A stretch of DNA of 64,000 bases from Micromonospora sp. PLK6-60. GTDB lineage: Bacteria; Actinomycetota; Actinomycetes; Mycobacteriales; Micromonosporaceae. Numbering within the stretch: position 1 is the first letter of the stretch; every line of letters begins with the position of its first letter. This document shows, one piece after another, positions 33,138 through 42,851 of the stretch. The notes under the pieces were generated by a model. It did no database searches. It was not told the DNA's origin and was given only the letters and a program-made list of their open reading frames with translations. Where the stretch lies: the NCBI RefSeq assembly GCF_019890675.1, contig NZ_JAIOAA010000002.1:62001-126000 (forward strand), given 5' to 3'. A program made the position numbers and the translations under genes.

Positions 33138-33697
33138 CCCGGATCGTGGCCGGTACGCACGGCGGCCGGCGGATCGCCGTCCCGCCCGGCGTCGGCACCC
33201 GGCCCACCTCCGACCGCGTCCGGGAGGCGCTGTTCAGCGCCGTACAGGCCGACCTGGACCTCGACGGCGCCCGCTTCGCCGACCTGTACGCCGGCTCCGG
33301 CGCGGTCGGGCTGGAGGCGCTGTCCCGGGGTGCCGGGCACGTGCTGCTGGTGGAGTCCGATCCGCGGGCGGCCCGGGTCGTCCGGGAGAACATCGCCGCG
33401 CTGCGGGCCGCCCCGGCCGCCCGGCTGACCACCGGCAAGGTCGCCACCGTGCTGGCCGCCGGCCCGGACGGCGAGCCGTACGACGTGGTCTTCGCCGACC
33501 CGCCGTACGCGGTGCCGGACGAGGAGATCACCGCACTGCTGGCCGCGCTGGTCGAGCGGGGGTGGCTGGCGCCGGACGCCCTCGTGATCGTGGAGCGCTC
33601 GACCCGGAGCGGGCCGTTCACCTGGGTGGAAGGCATCACTGCCGAGCGCAGCCGCCGCTACGGCGAGACCACCCTTTGGTACGGTCGCCGATCATGA
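33134..33697 (+). CDS. rsmD: 16S rRNA (guanine(966)-N2)-methyltransferase RsmD
   Basis: 187 residues from GTG at 33134, which gives the canonical start TRIVAGTHGGRRIAVPPG; an in-frame GTG at 33125 is possible. TRPTSDRVREALFSAVQ, SAM motif FADLYAGSGAVGLEALSRGA, VLLVESDPRAARVVREN, and the catalytic VVFADPPYAVPDEE (DPPY). It methylates G966 of 16S rRNA in the 30S subunit. The stop overlaps coaD by 4 nt (ATGA), a pair conserved across bacteria. Confidence 0.94.
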   Translation: MTRIVAGTHGGRRIAVPPGVGTRPTSDRVREALFSAVQADLDLDGARFADLYAGSGAVGLEALSRGAGHVLLVESDPRAARVVRENIAALRAAPAARLTTGKVATVLAAGPDGEPYDVVFADPPYAVPDEEITALLAALVERGWLAPDALVIVERSTRSGPFTWVEGITAERSRRYGETTLWYGRRS

Positions 33698-34182
33698 GAC
33701 GCGCGGTGTGTCCCGGCTCGTTCGACCCGGTCACCAACGGACACCTCGACATCGTCGGACGGGCCAGCCGGCTGTTCGACGAGGTGATCGTCGGCGTGCT
33801 GGTCAACCAGTCGAAGCAGGGCCTGTTCACCGTCGACGAGCGGATCGAGATGCTCCGCGAGGTGACCGCCTCGTACGAGAACGTACGGGTGGAGTCGTTC
33901 CGGGGTCTGCTCGTCGACTTCTGCCGGGCCCAGCAGGCGAGTGTGCTGATCAAGGGCCTGCGCGCGGTCAGCGACTTCGACTACGAGCTCCAGATGGCCC
34001 AGATGAACATCGGCCTGGCCGGGGTGGAGACGTTGTTCATGCCGACCAACCCGCTCTACTCCTTCATCTCCTCCAGTCTCATCAAGGACGTCGCCAAGTG
34101 GGGCGGCGACATCTCCGCGCACGTGCCCGACGTGGTCCGGGAGGCGCTGAAGTCCCGCCTCGGTGACCCGCCGCCGGCCTGA
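33694..34182 (+). CDS. coaD: Phosphopantetheine adenylyltransferase
   Basis: 162 residues. Nucleotidyltransferase T/HxGH motif in CPGSFDPVTNGHLDIVGRA (~5-23), LIKGLRAVSDFDYELQMAQMN, and YSFISSSLIKDVAKWGGDIS (the KMSK-like ISSS loop). It adenylates 4'-phosphopantetheine to dephospho-CoA. Overlaps the rsmD stop. Confidence 0.97.
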   Translation: MRRAVCPGSFDPVTNGHLDIVGRASRLFDEVIVGVLVNQSKQGLFTVDERIEMLREVTASYENVRVESFRGLLVDFCRAQQASVLIKGLRAVSDFDYELQMAQMNIGLAGVETLFMPTNPLYSFISSSLIKDVAKWGGDISAHVPDVVREALKSRLGDPPPA

Positions 34183-34191
34183 GCACCACCC

Positions 34192-34296
34192 GGACCGCCA
34201 GGCCGGCCGCGACGCAGCGCCCCGGACCGCCCGGCCGCGACGCGCCGGACCGCGACGCGCCGGACCGCCCGGCCGGCCGCGACGCGCCGGACCGGG
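34192..34296. repeat. Degenerate tandem repeats downstream of coaD
   Basis: Irregular units built from GGACCGCCCGGCCGGCCGCG and GACGCGCC. No gene. Confidence 0.6.
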
Positions 34297-34403
34297 CGGA
34301 TGAGCCTCCCGTCGCCCCCGCAGGACATGATTGACGCAAGCGGGAACCCGGCCGCAGCCCGCATCATGTAGGTCGGCCGACGAACGACAGGAGTGAGGTA
34401 CCG

Positions 34404-34901
34404 GTGGACCCGCTCGATCGCATCGACGAACTGATCGCCATGGTGGAGCAGGCACGCTCCGTCCCGATGTCGCGGAACAACTGCATGGTCGACCGGGGCG
34501 AGATGATCGCGGCCCTCGACGACCTGCGTGGCGAGCTCCCGGCCGACCTGCGCCGCGCCGCCGCGTTGCTGGAGGAGCGGGACAAGATCATGGAGGCCGG
34601 CAAGCGGGAGGCCGACCGGATCATCAGCGAGGGTGAGGCGGAACACGCCCGCCTGGTCTCGGTGAACGAGATCACGGTCTCCGCCGAGCACGAGGGGGCC
34701 CGGATCATCGCCGAGGCCCGCGCCGAGGCCCAGCGCCTGCGCGAGGAGGTCGACGACTACGTCGACACCGCGCTGGCCAACTTCGAGCAGTTCCTCACCA
34801 GGGCGTTGGCGTCGATAGAGCGTGGCCGGGACAAGATGCACGCGCTGCGCGAGATCGGCACCTTCGGTGGGGACGAGGCGGATCGCCCGCTACCCTTCTG
34901 A
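34404..34901 (+). CDS. DivIVA-like coiled-coil protein (SepIVA-like)
   Basis: 165 residues. Starts MDPLDRIDELIAMVEQARSVPMSRNNCMV; a long coiled coil follows (~30-125, DDLRGELPADLRRAAALLEERDKIMEAGKREADRIISEGEAEH). Matches the septum-site DivIVA-like family next to DUF177/rpmF; its mycobacterial counterpart SepIVA is needed for division. AGGAG upstream of the GTG. Cytoplasmic, probably at the septum or tip. Confidence 0.88.
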   Translation: MDPLDRIDELIAMVEQARSVPMSRNNCMVDRGEMIAALDDLRGELPADLRRAAALLEERDKIMEAGKREADRIISEGEAEHARLVSVNEITVSAEHEGARIIAEARAEAQRLREEVDDYVDTALANFEQFLTRALASIERGRDKMHALREIGTFGGDEADRPLPF

Positions 34902-35011
34902 GCGGCACCTCACCAGCCGACATGGCGGCCACGGGCATGGCCCCGGTTCGACGGTCCGGCGGTCGCCCAGGTAACCTTCTTTGTCGGCCTCTCACCGGCC
35001 GGAGTCTGACT

Positions 35012-35575
35012 ATGCCCAAGAACTCGTCACCGCACCTCGACCCCAGGTCGCCGCTGGTCCTCGACACGAGGGACCTGCCGCGTCGGCCTGGTGCGATGCG
35101 TACGGTCAAGCGGGTCGCCCCGGCACCGGCGGACCTCGGCGTGGAGTTGATCGGCGTGCCGGAGGGCGCCCCTCTCGACCTCGACCTGAGGTTGGAGTCG
35201 GTGTCCGAGGGCGTGCTCGTCTCCGGGACCATCTCCGGCCCCGTCAAGGGCGAGTGCGGCCGCTGCCTGCGCGAGATCAACGACTCGGCGGCCGTGACCG
35301 TCCAGGAGCTGTACGCGTACGAGAACAGCACCACGGACGACACGACCGACGAGGACGAGGTGGGCCGGATGCAGGGCGACCTGATCGACCTGGAGCCGGC
35401 GTTGCGGGACGCGGTGGTGCTCACGCTGCCGACCAACCCGCTCTGCCGGGAGGGCTGCCCAGGCCTGTGCCCCGACTGCGGGGTGCACTGGGACGATCTG
35501 CCGGCCGACCACAGTCACCAGCAGGTCGACCCGCGTTGGGCGGGCCTGTCGCAACTGAACCGTACAGAGGAGTAG
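35012..35575 (+). CDS. DUF177 (YceD) family protein
   Basis: 187 residues from the ATG at 35012 with GGAG upstream; the open frame runs 30 codons further without conserved features. Shows GPVKGECGRCLREI, EELYAYE-like and CREGCPGLCPDCGVHW, the Cys pairs of actinobacterial DUF177. The family is tightly linked to rpmF and is implicated in 23S rRNA/ribosome biogenesis. It is 5 nt from rpmF. Confidence 0.9.
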   Translation: MPKNSSPHLDPRSPLVLDTRDLPRRPGAMRTVKRVAPAPADLGVELIGVPEGAPLDLDLRLESVSEGVLVSGTISGPVKGECGRCLREINDSAAVTVQELYAYENSTTDDTTDEDEVGRMQGDLIDLEPALRDAVVLTLPTNPLCREGCPGLCPDCGVHWDDLPADHSHQQVDPRWAGLSQLNRTEE

Positions 35576-35580
35576 GAACC

Positions 35581-35754
35581 GTGGCCGTCCCCAAGCGCAA
35601 GATGTCGCGCAGCAACACCCGGTCCCGCCGGGCGAACTGGAAGGCGGCCGTGGTCGCGACCGTGGCCTGCCCGCAGTGCAAGTCACCGAAGCTGCCGCAC
35701 GCCGCGTGCTCCGTCTGCGGCACGTACAACGGCCGCCAGGTCCTCGAGGTCTGA
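35581..35754 (+). CDS. rpmF: 50S ribosomal protein L32
   Basis: 57 residues: AVPKRKMSRSNTRSRRANWK and CPQCKSPKLPHAACSVCGTYNGRQVLEV. Zinc ribbon with CxxC pairs. AGGAG lies 6-10 nt before the GTG. Part of the DUF177-rpmF-plsX-rnc-mutM run. Confidence 0.97.
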   Translation: MAVPKRKMSRSNTRSRRANWKAAVVATVACPQCKSPKLPHAACSVCGTYNGRQVLEV

Positions 35755-35766
35755 CCTGGACGCCGA

Positions 35767-36870
35767 GTGACGCCCCCGACCCCGGGTCGGGAGGCGCGCA
35801 CGACCGGGCGATCCCCCGGTGCCCCGGCTCCGTCCACGGCCGGCCGGTCCCTTCCGGCCGGCGTCACGGTGGAGCCGGGCACCGCGCGGATCGCCGTCGA
35901 CCTCCTCGGCGGGGACGATGCTCCCGCCGTCGTGGTTGACGGCGCTCTGCGGGCCATCCGCGTCGACCCGCACCTGCACCTGCTGCTCGTCGGACCCCCC
36001 GAGGTCGCCGACGAGCTGATCGGCGCGCTCGACCCGGCCCAACGGGCCCGGGTCATGGTCCGGCCGGTCCGCGACGCCGTGGGCATGGCCGACCATCCCA
36101 CCGCCGCCCGCGCGCACGGCACCGTCCGGGCGGCCGTCGCGGCGGTACGCGAGGGCGCCGCGGACGCGCTGGTCTCCGCCGGCTCCACCGGCGCCACCGT
36201 CACCGCCGCCGCGCTCGGCCTCGGCCGCTGGCCGGCGATCCGCCGACCGGCCCTGGCCGCGTCACTGCCCGCGGTCGGCGGGCCGGTGGTGCTGCTCGAC
36301 GTCGGGGGCACCCTCGAACCCCGGGCCGCCACGCTGACCCGGCACGCCGTGCTCGGCGCGGCGTACGCGACGGTGGCGCACGCCGTCGAAGCGCCCCGGG
36401 TGGGGCTGCTCTCCGTCGGCACGGAGGCCGGCAAGGGCGACCGGCCCCGCCGGCACGCCGACAGCCTGCTCGCCGTCGAGGCGCTGCCCTGCGGTGCCCG
36501 CTACGTGGGCCTGGTCGAGGGGTACGACGTGACCCTCGGCGGACGCGCCGACGTCGTGGTCACCGACGGGTTCACCGGCAACGTCGTGCTCAAGGCCGTC
36601 GAGGGCGCGTACGCGATGGCGGGTGGGACGTCGGCCGCCGGTGGCGTGCCCCGGGCCGCCGCCCTGCTCGGCGTGGGCGGCACCGTGGTGGTCTGCCACG
36701 GCGCGGCCCGGGCGGACGACGTGGCCTCCGGCATCGGGCTGGCCGCCCACCTCTGGCGCCGCCGGGCCACCGACCGGGTCGCCGCCCTGCTGGCCGACGG
36801 CATCCCGGCCGACCTGGCGGCCGCCGACGACTTCCCCGTAGGTTCCACCGACACCGAGGTGCGCCGGTGA
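35767..36870 (+). CDS. plsX: Phosphate acyltransferase PlsX
   Basis: 367 residues with a Thr/Pro-rich extension of ~40 before [21 protein letters not shown] (family usual: AVDAMGGD). [44 protein letters not shown] and [18 protein letters not shown] are canonical. It converts acyl-ACP to acyl-phosphate for glycerolipid synthesis. Its TGA overlaps the GTG of a 36-residue ORF that in turn overlaps rnc. Confidence 0.92.
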   Translation: MTPPTPGREARTTGRSPGAPAPSTAGRSLPAGVTVEPGTARIAVDLLGGDDAPAVVVDGALRAIRVDPHLHLLLVGPPEVADELIGALDPAQRARVMVRPVRDAVGMADHPTAARAHGTVRAAVAAVREGAADALVSAGSTGATVTAAALGLGRWPAIRRPALAASLPAVGGPVVLLDVGGTLEPRAATLTRHAVLGAAYATVAHAVEAPRVGLLSVGTEAGKGDRPRRHADSLLAVEALPCGARYVGLVEGYDVTLGGRADVVVTDGFTGNVVLKAVEGAYAMAGGTSAAGGVPRAAALLGVGGTVVVCHGAARADDVASGIGLAAHLWRRRATDRVAALLADGIPADLAAADDFPVGSTDTEVRR

Positions 36871-36977
36871 GCGCGCGGCACGTGTGCCGGGACGGTCGCG
36901 GGATCCGCGCCGTCACCGGGACGCGGGTCGCGCCCGTCGCCACCCGGGTCGCACAGGAAGAGGTGACATCCGCATGA
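36867..36977 (+). CDS. Small ORF (36 residues) bridging plsX and rnc
   Basis: GTG overlaps the plsX stop (GTGA) and its own TGA overlaps the rnc ATG (ATGA), so it fills the gap exactly. Encodes [20 protein letters not shown] and continues [13 protein letters not shown] to EEVTSA; third positions are nearly all G/C. The rnc Shine-Dalgarno (GAAGAGGTGA) lies inside its last codons. Either a small protein or a coupling device; not a known family. Confidence 0.5.
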   Translation: MSARHVCRDGRGIRAVTGTRVAPVATRVAQEEVTSA

Positions 36978-37837
36978 CCAACGACAAGCGCCGTCGCGCC
37001 CCGGTCGCCCATCTGGAGGCCGCGTTCGGCGTGTCGCTCGACCCCGAGCTGCTGGAGCGCGCGCTCACCCACCGCTCCTACGCGTACGAGAACGGCGGCC
37101 TGCCCACCAACGAGCGGCTGGAGTTCCTGGGCGACTCGGTGCTCGGCGTGGTGATCACCACCGCGCTGTTCCGCAATCACCCGGACCTGCCCGAGGGGCA
37201 GTTGGCGAAGCTGCGCGCCAGCGTGGTCAACATGCGGGCGCTCGCCGACGTGGCGCGCGGGCTGGGCCCGGACGGGCTCGGCGCGTACCTGCTGCTGGGC
37301 AAGGGTGAGGAGGCGACCGGGGGCCGGGACAAGGCGAGCATCCTCGCCGACACCCTGGAGGCGCTGCTCGGGGCGATCTATCTCCAGTACGGGCTGGACA
37401 CCGCCGCGATCGTCATCCACCGGCTCTTCGACCCGCTGATGGCCGAGTCGGCCGGGCGGGGCGCCGCGCTGGACTGGAAGACCAGCCTCCAGGAGTTGAC
37501 CGCCGCGCTGGGGCTGGGCGTGCCGGAATACCGCATCGAGGGCACCGGCCCCGACCACCTGAAGACCTTCACCGCCTGGGTGGTGGTGGCCGGCAACCGG
37601 TACGGCGGCGCCGAGGGGCGCAGCAAGAAGGAGGCCGAGCAGCGGGCCGCCGAGTCGGCCTGGCGGGTGCTCACCGAGCAGGCCGAGGCGGAGCGGGCCG
37701 CCGCCGCGAGCGTCGCGCCGACGGCCGAGGACGCGACCGGCACCGCGCCGACCGCCGACGGCGCTGCCGGCACCGCCCCGGGCGGCGCCGCCGGCCCGGC
37801 GGGCGACACGGCGGAGGCGGGCGCCTCCCGTGCCTGA
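36974..37837 (+). CDS. rnc: Ribonuclease III
   Basis: 287 residues from the ATG at 36974. RNase III signature [19 protein letters not shown] (~46-64), [41 protein letters not shown] (second metal-binding segment), then a dsRNA-binding domain ([14 protein letters not shown] ... [20 protein letters not shown]). The last ~45 residues are an Ala/Gly/Pro/Thr tail absent from most homologues. It cleaves rRNA precursors and other dsRNA. GTG of mutM overlaps its stop by 8 nt. Confidence 0.96.
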   Translation: MTNDKRRRAPVAHLEAAFGVSLDPELLERALTHRSYAYENGGLPTNERLEFLGDSVLGVVITTALFRNHPDLPEGQLAKLRASVVNMRALADVARGLGPDGLGAYLLLGKGEEATGGRDKASILADTLEALLGAIYLQYGLDTAAIVIHRLFDPLMAESAGRGAALDWKTSLQELTAALGLGVPEYRIEGTGPDHLKTFTAWVVVAGNRYGGAEGRSKKEAEQRAAESAWRVLTEQAEAERAAAASVAPTAEDATGTAPTADGAAGTAPGGAAGPAGDTAEAGASRA

Positions 37838-38687
37838 GCTGCCCGAGGTCGAGACGGTCCGGCAGGGGCTGGCCCGGTGGGTGACCGGCCGGACGATCGC
37901 CTCGGTCGAGGTGCGCCACCCCCGGGCCGTACGCCGGCACCAGCCGGGCGGCGGACACTTCGCCGACGTGCTCGCCGGCCGGACCGTCACCGACGTGCGC
38001 CGCCGGGGCAAATACCTCTGGCTGCCGCTGGACAGCGGGGACGCCCTCGTCGGGCACCTCGGCATGTCCGGGCAGCTGCTGTTGCAACCGGTGGGCGCGG
38101 CCGACGAGCTGCACCTGCGGATCCGGTTCCGGTTCGCCGACGACGGTCCGGAGCTGCGCTTCGTCGACCAGCGCACGTTCGGCGGGCTGGCGGTGTCCGA
38201 GGGGGGAGCGGAGCTGCCCGGCGAGATCGCGCACATCGCCCGGGACCCGATGGACCCGGAGTTCTCCGAGGCCGGCTTCGTGGCCGCGCTGCGCCGGCGG
38301 CGTACCGAGGTGAAACGGGCGCTGCTGGACCAGACGCTGATCTCCGGGGTGGGCAACATCTACGCCGACGAGGCGCTGTGGCGGGCGAAGCTGCACGGCG
38401 CCCGGCCGACCGACGCGCTGACCGTGCCGGCCGCGGTCCGGCTGCTCGGGCACGTCCGGGACGTGCTGGGCGAGGCGATCAAGGCGGGCGGCACCAGCTT
38501 CGACGCGCTCTACGTCAACGTCAACGGCGAGAGCGGCTACTTCGACCGCGCGCTGAACGCCTACGGGCGGGAGGGCGAGCCGTGCCACCGCTGCGGGGCG
38601 CCGATCCGGCGGGAGGCGTTCATGAACCGGTCCTCGTACAGCTGCCCCCGCTGCCAGCCACGGCCCCGGGGTGCCCTGAGGGGATGA
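37830..38687 (+). CDS. mutM: Formamidopyrimidine-DNA glycosylase
   Basis: 285 residues. [13 protein letters not shown] with catalytic Pro and Glu at the mature N-terminus, [32 protein letters not shown] sheet region with the conserved Lys, [23 protein letters not shown] (helix-two-turn-helix) and a zinc finger [25 protein letters not shown]. Removes 8-oxoguanine and nicks DNA. Co-transcribed with rnc. Confidence 0.97.
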   Translation: MPELPEVETVRQGLARWVTGRTIASVEVRHPRAVRRHQPGGGHFADVLAGRTVTDVRRRGKYLWLPLDSGDALVGHLGMSGQLLLQPVGAADELHLRIRFRFADDGPELRFVDQRTFGGLAVSEGGAELPGEIAHIARDPMDPEFSEAGFVAALRRRRTEVKRALLDQTLISGVGNIYADEALWRAKLHGARPTDALTVPAAVRLLGHVRDVLGEAIKAGGTSFDALYVNVNGESGYFDRALNAYGREGEPCHRCGAPIRREAFMNRSSYSCPRCQPRPRGALRG

Positions 38688-38874
38688 CCCCGATGCCGGT
38701 TCGGGGTTGCGCCGGTGTGCCGCATCCCCCGGCTGCGGTAGGTCCCCGTACCGTTCGCCGGTCCTGACCCGATCCGTCCGCCCGGCCGGGCCCGGCGGCC
38801 CCGGCCCGACGCCCTCCGCCGTTCTCCGGGGCGACCGGGGGCCGGACCCGGATGTCCGGAACCGATCAGCTCCC

Positions 38875-38880
38875 TAGCGT
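38875..38880 (+). promoter_or_regulatory. Probable -10 box (TAGCGT) of the MMPL gene
   Basis: TAGCGT 38 nt before the ATG, leaving a short leader with GGAGCGGGGA. A 7-codon ORF (GTG 38899, stop TGA 38920-38922) overlaps the ATG as ATGA. Confidence 0.35.
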
Positions 38881-38918
38881 CGGCATGGTCGGCACGAGGT
38901 GCGGAGAGGGAGCGGGGA

Positions 38919-41132
38919 ATGAGCGGGCGACCGGTGACGGTGCGATTGGCGCGGTGGAGCGCGGAACATCCCTGGCGGGCCATCGCGCTGTGGGTGGTGT
39001 TCGTGGCGGTGTGCCTGGTGGGCGGCAACGCCGCCGGGCTGAACGAGGCGACGGACGCCGACCAGGCGATCGGGGAGGCCGGCCGGGCGCAGCTGATCGT
39101 CGCCGAGGGCGACTTCCACCAGCCGGCGGTGGAGAACGTGCTGATCACGCCGCGCTCCGGCGGGCTGGATCCGGCGGCGGCCGGGGCCGCCGCGGCCGAC
39201 GCCGCGGCCCGGCTGCGCCAGGTCGATCAGGTGGCGGGGGTCGGGTCGCCGGTGCCGTCCCGCGACGGCGGGGCGCTGCTGGTGCCGATCACCATGGCCG
39301 GTGACCCGGAGACCGCGTCCGACCGGGTGCAGCCGCTGCGGGACGCCACCGCACAGGTGCAGGCCGCGCACCCGGCGCTGCGGGTCGAGCAGGTCGGCGG
39401 CCCGTCGATCGGCCAGGCCCTCGACGACACGCTGGGCCGGGACTTCCAGCGCGCCGAGCTGCTCAGCCTGCCGGTCACGCTGGCCATCCTGATCATCGCG
39501 TTCGGCGCGCTGATCGCCGCCGGCGTGCCGTTGCTGCTGGCGCTCTCCTCGGTGGGGGCGGCGATGGGACTGTCCACCCTGGCCTCGCACCTGGTGCCGG
39601 CCACCGACGTCACGTCCAGCGTGATCCTGCTGATCGGCATGGCGGTCGGGGTGGACTACTCGCTGTTCTACGTCCGGCGGGAACGGGAGGAACGGGCCAA
39701 GGGCCGCTCCGGGCTGGACGCCGTGGAAATCGCGGCGGAAACCTCCGGGCACGCCGTGGTGGTCTCCGGCCTGGCCGTGATGATCTCGATGGCCGGACTG
39801 CTGCTCGCCAACGACGCGGTCTTCTCCTCGCTGGCGGTCGGCTCGATCCTGGTGGTCGCGGTCGCGGTCACCGGGTCGCTGACGGTGCTGCCCGGCCTGC
39901 TGGCCAAGCTCGGCCGGTGGGTGGACCGGCCCCGGGTACCGCTGCTGTGGCGGCTGACCGCGCCGCGTACCGGGCCCGGGGCGGCCAGCCCCCGGTTCTG
40001 GCCGGCCGTGCTGCGACCGGCGCTGCGGGCGCCGCTGGCCACCCTGGTCGTCTCGGTCGGGCTGCTGCTCGCCCTGGCCGCGCCCGCGCTGGGCATGAAG
40101 CTGAAGTTCCCCGGCATGGAGGACCTGCCCCGCAGCACCCCGGCCATGCAGGCGTACGACCGGCTGACCGCCGCCTTCCCCAGCAACGGCACCAGCCACA
40201 CGGTGGCCGTACGGGCACCGGCCGACCAGGCCGACCGGGTGCGGGCGGCGCTGACCGACCTCGCCGGCCGGACCGCCGCCGACCCGCTCTTCGCGCCGGC
40301 CGAGGGGGACGGCCCGAAGATCGAGGTGTCGGCCGACCGGCGGGTGTCCGTGCTGGAGGTGGCCACGCCGTACGCCAGCCGCACCGACGAGGCGACGCGC
40401 TCGCTGCACGAACTGCGCGACGAGTTCGCCCCGGCCGCCCTGCGCGGGCTGCCCGGCGTCGAGTACGCGGTCGGCGGCGGCGTGGCCGCCAGCGAGGACT
40501 ACGCCCAGCACATCCGGGACAAGCTGCCCCTGGTGATCGGCTTCGTGCTGGCGCTGACCTTCCTGGTGATGGCCTGGACGTTCCGGTCGGTGGTGGTCGC
40601 GCTCACCTCGATCCTGCTCAACCTGCTCTCCGCCGGCGCCGCGTACGGGCTGCTGGTGCTGGTCTTCCAGGGTGGTTGGGCCGACGGGCTGCTCGGCTTC
40701 ACCTCGATGGGGGCGATCGTCTCCTGGCTGCCGCTCTTCCTCTTCGTGGTGCTGTTCGGGCTCTCCATGGACTACCACGTCTTCGTGGTGAGCCGGATCC
40801 GCGAGGGCATCCGGTCCGGCCTGTCGAACCGGGAGGCCGTGGCGTACGGCATCACCTCGTCGGCGGGCGTGGTGAGCAGCGCGGCGCTGGTGATGGTGGG
40901 GGTCTTCTCGATCTTCGCCACGCTCAGCACGATCGACATGAAGCAGCTCGGCGTCGGCCTGGCCACGGCGATCCTGCTGGACGCCACGATCATCCGGGCG
41001 GTGGTGCTGCCGTCGCTGATGACCCTGCTCGGCGACGCCAACTGGTGGGCGCCCCGGTTCCTGCGGGCCCGGCCGGCGGCCCCGCCCGCCGAGCCACCGG
41101 CACCCACGCCGGAGCTGGTCGGCGCCCGCTGA
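38919..41132 (+). CDS. MMPL/RND-family membrane transporter
   Basis: 737 residues with the symmetrical RND layout: helix at ~17-37, a ~150-residue extracytoplasmic loop, five helices (~185-345), helix (~370-390), a second ~150-residue loop, and five more helices to ~700. GVDYSLFYVRREREERAKG and GLSMDYHVFVVSRIREGIRSG carry the conserved Asp-Tyr pairs of proton-coupled MMPL proteins. Likely exports lipids or hydrophobic compounds. No lipid or polyketide genes adjoin. The stop is 1 nt before a perfect 60-bp palindrome. Confidence 0.9.
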   Translation: MSGRPVTVRLARWSAEHPWRAIALWVVFVAVCLVGGNAAGLNEATDADQAIGEAGRAQLIVAEGDFHQPAVENVLITPRSGGLDPAAAGAAAADAAARLRQVDQVAGVGSPVPSRDGGALLVPITMAGDPETASDRVQPLRDATAQVQAAHPALRVEQVGGPSIGQALDDTLGRDFQRAELLSLPVTLAILIIAFGALIAAGVPLLLALSSVGAAMGLSTLASHLVPATDVTSSVILLIGMAVGVDYSLFYVRREREERAKGRSGLDAVEIAAETSGHAVVVSGLAVMISMAGLLLANDAVFSSLAVGSILVVAVAVTGSLTVLPGLLAKLGRWVDRPRVPLLWRLTAPRTGPGAASPRFWPAVLRPALRAPLATLVVSVGLLLALAAPALGMKLKFPGMEDLPRSTPAMQAYDRLTAAFPSNGTSHTVAVRAPADQADRVRAALTDLAGRTAADPLFAPAEGDGPKIEVSADRRVSVLEVATPYASRTDEATRSLHELRDEFAPAALRGLPGVEYAVGGGVAASEDYAQHIRDKLPLVIGFVLALTFLVMAWTFRSVVVALTSILLNLLSAGAAYGLLVLVFQGGWADGLLGFTSMGAIVSWLPLFLFVVLFGLSMDYHVFVVSRIREGIRSGLSNREAVAYGITSSAGVVSSAALVMVGVFSIFATLSTIDMKQLGVGLATAILLDATIIRAVVLPSLMTLLGDANWWAPRFLRARPAAPPAEPPAPTPELVGAR

Positions 41133-41133
41133 G

Positions 41134-41193
41134 GGTGTAAGGAGGGGCCCCTTATTAACAGACGTCTGTTAATAAGGGGCCCCTCCTTACACC
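41134..41193. repeat. Perfect 60-bp palindrome (repeat family 1, copy C)
   Basis: Each 30-base half reads GGTGTAAGGAGGGGCCCC then TTATTAACAGAC; the halves are exact reverse complements meeting at GACGTC. Same GTAAGGAGGG and TTAAC motifs as copies A, B and D. It begins 2 nt after the MMPL stop and could form a 30-bp hairpin, i.e. a terminator. Confidence 0.9.
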
Positions 41194-41329
41194 AGCAACC
41201 TGAAAACTTCCTGACAGCATGCGATTAGCCCGCGCGCCGCCGGGGCATCTCGCCCGCCATGGACGAGCAGCTTCAGCCGGGGGCGCGTCACCGCGCCCCG
41301 GCCACCCCCGAAGCGTTCCGGAGGCCGGC

Positions 41330-42835
41330 ATGAGCGCCGACGTGCAGACCGGAACAGTACGCACCAACGTGCCGGCCCGACTGGACCGGCTGCCGTGGTC
41401 CCGCTGGCACTGGATGATCGTCATCGGCCTGGGCACGGTGTGGATCCTCGACGGCCTCGAGGTCACCATCGTCGGCAACCTCTCCGGCAAGCTGGCCGAG
41501 CCGGGCAGCGGCCTGGACATCACCCAGAGCCAGGTCACCGGCCTGGCCGCCGCGCTCTACGTGGCCGGGGCCTGCACCGGCGCCCTGTTCTTCGGCTGGC
41601 TGACCGACCGGTTCGGCCGCAAGAAGCTGTTCCTGATCACCCTCGGGCTCTATCTGGTCGCCACCGCGCTGACCGCGCTCTCCTTCGACACCTGGTGGTT
41701 CTTCCTGTTCCGGTTCCTGACCGGCATGGGCATCGGCGGCGAGTACGCGGCCATCAACTCCGCAATCGACGAGCTGATCCCGGCCCGGCACCGGGGCCGG
41801 ATCGACATCATCATCAACGGCACCTTCTGGCTCGGCGCGGCGCTCGGCGCGCTGCTGACCGTACCGTTGCTCAACGGCCTGCCCACCAACCTGGGCTGGC
41901 GGGTGGCGTTCGGTCTGGGCGCGGTGCTCGGCGTGGTGATCCTGCTGGTCCGCCGGCACGTCCCGGAGAGTCCCCGGTGGCTGTTCATCCACGGCCGGGC
42001 GGACCAGGCGAACCATCTCGTCGACTCGGTCGAGGCGGAGGTCAGGCGGGAGACCGGGCAGGAACTCGCCGAGGCGGACAGCTACATCGAGATCCGGCAG
42101 CGGAAGAGCACCAACTTCCTGGAGATCGCGAAGACCCTGTTCCGGCGCTATCCGAAGCGGGCCACGCTGGGCTTCTCGCTCTTCATCGGGCAGGCGTTCC
42201 TCTACAACGCGATCACCTTCGGCTTCGCCCAGATCCTGCAGACCTTCTTCGACGTGCCGCCGGGCAACAGCGGCTACTACTTCGCGGTGATCGCGGTCGG
42301 CAACCTGCTCGGCCCGCTGCTGCTGGGCCGGCTCTTCGACACGGTCGGCCGGGTGCCGATGATCGCCGGGTCGTACATCGGCTCGGGCGTGCTGCTGCTC
42401 GGCACCGCCTGGCTGTTCCACTCGGGCGTGCTGAGCGCGGTCACCATGACCGCCTGCTGGTGCGTGGTGCTCTTCTTCGCCTCGGCCGGCGCCAGCGCGG
42501 CGTACCTGACGGTCAGCGAGATCTTCCCGATGGAGACCCGGGCGATGGCGATCGCGTTCTTCTACGCGATCGGCACCGCGGCCGGTGGCATCACCGGGCC
42601 GCTGCTCTTCGCCAAGCTGGTCGGCACCGGCCAGGTCGGCGACACCGTGCTCGCCTTCGTGATCGGCGCCGCCATCATGATCATCGGCGGCCTGGTCGAG
42701 CTGGTGCTCGGCGTCAAGGCCGAGGGGAAGTCGCTGGAGGACCTGGCCACCCCGCTCAGCGCCGAGCACGCCGACCTGCCGCGGCAGCGGGAGGCGGGCA
42801 CCGAGACGCCGGCCACCGGCGCCACCGCCGGCTGA
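41330..42835 (+). CDS. MFS metabolite/sugar:H+ symporter
   Basis: 501 residues from the ATG at 41330 with GGAGG upstream. Twelve hydrophobic segments; family signatures FGWLTDRFGRKKLFLITLGLY (loop 2-3), GIGGEYAAINSAIDELIPARHRGR (after helix 4), PESPRWLF and GRLFDTVGRVPM (loop 8-9). A central cytoplasmic loop of ~65 residues and a ~40-residue tail. Resembles the sugar/aromatic-acid symporter branch; the substrate is unknown. Hairpin terminator downstream. Confidence 0.9.
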   Translation: MSADVQTGTVRTNVPARLDRLPWSRWHWMIVIGLGTVWILDGLEVTIVGNLSGKLAEPGSGLDITQSQVTGLAAALYVAGACTGALFFGWLTDRFGRKKLFLITLGLYLVATALTALSFDTWWFFLFRFLTGMGIGGEYAAINSAIDELIPARHRGRIDIIINGTFWLGAALGALLTVPLLNGLPTNLGWRVAFGLGAVLGVVILLVRRHVPESPRWLFIHGRADQANHLVDSVEAEVRRETGQELAEADSYIEIRQRKSTNFLEIAKTLFRRYPKRATLGFSLFIGQAFLYNAITFGFAQILQTFFDVPPGNSGYYFAVIAVGNLLGPLLLGRLFDTVGRVPMIAGSYIGSGVLLLGTAWLFHSGVLSAVTMTACWCVVLFFASAGASAAYLTVSEIFPMETRAMAIAFFYAIGTAAGGITGPLLFAKLVGTGQVGDTVLAFVIGAAIMIIGGLVELVLGVKAEGKSLEDLATPLSAEHADLPRQREAGTETPATGATAG

Positions 42836-42851
42836 CCCGGGCGTACGGACC

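Noticed and set aside
34192..34296. Possible attachment-site or origin repeats after coaD
   Set aside because: The units are irregular GC-rich duplications without integrase, tRNA or DnaA boxes nearby.
38899..38922. 7-codon ORF overlapping the MMPL start as ATGA
   Set aside because: Too short to stand out from chance, no Shine-Dalgarno or matched promoter; mentioned only with the promoter entry.
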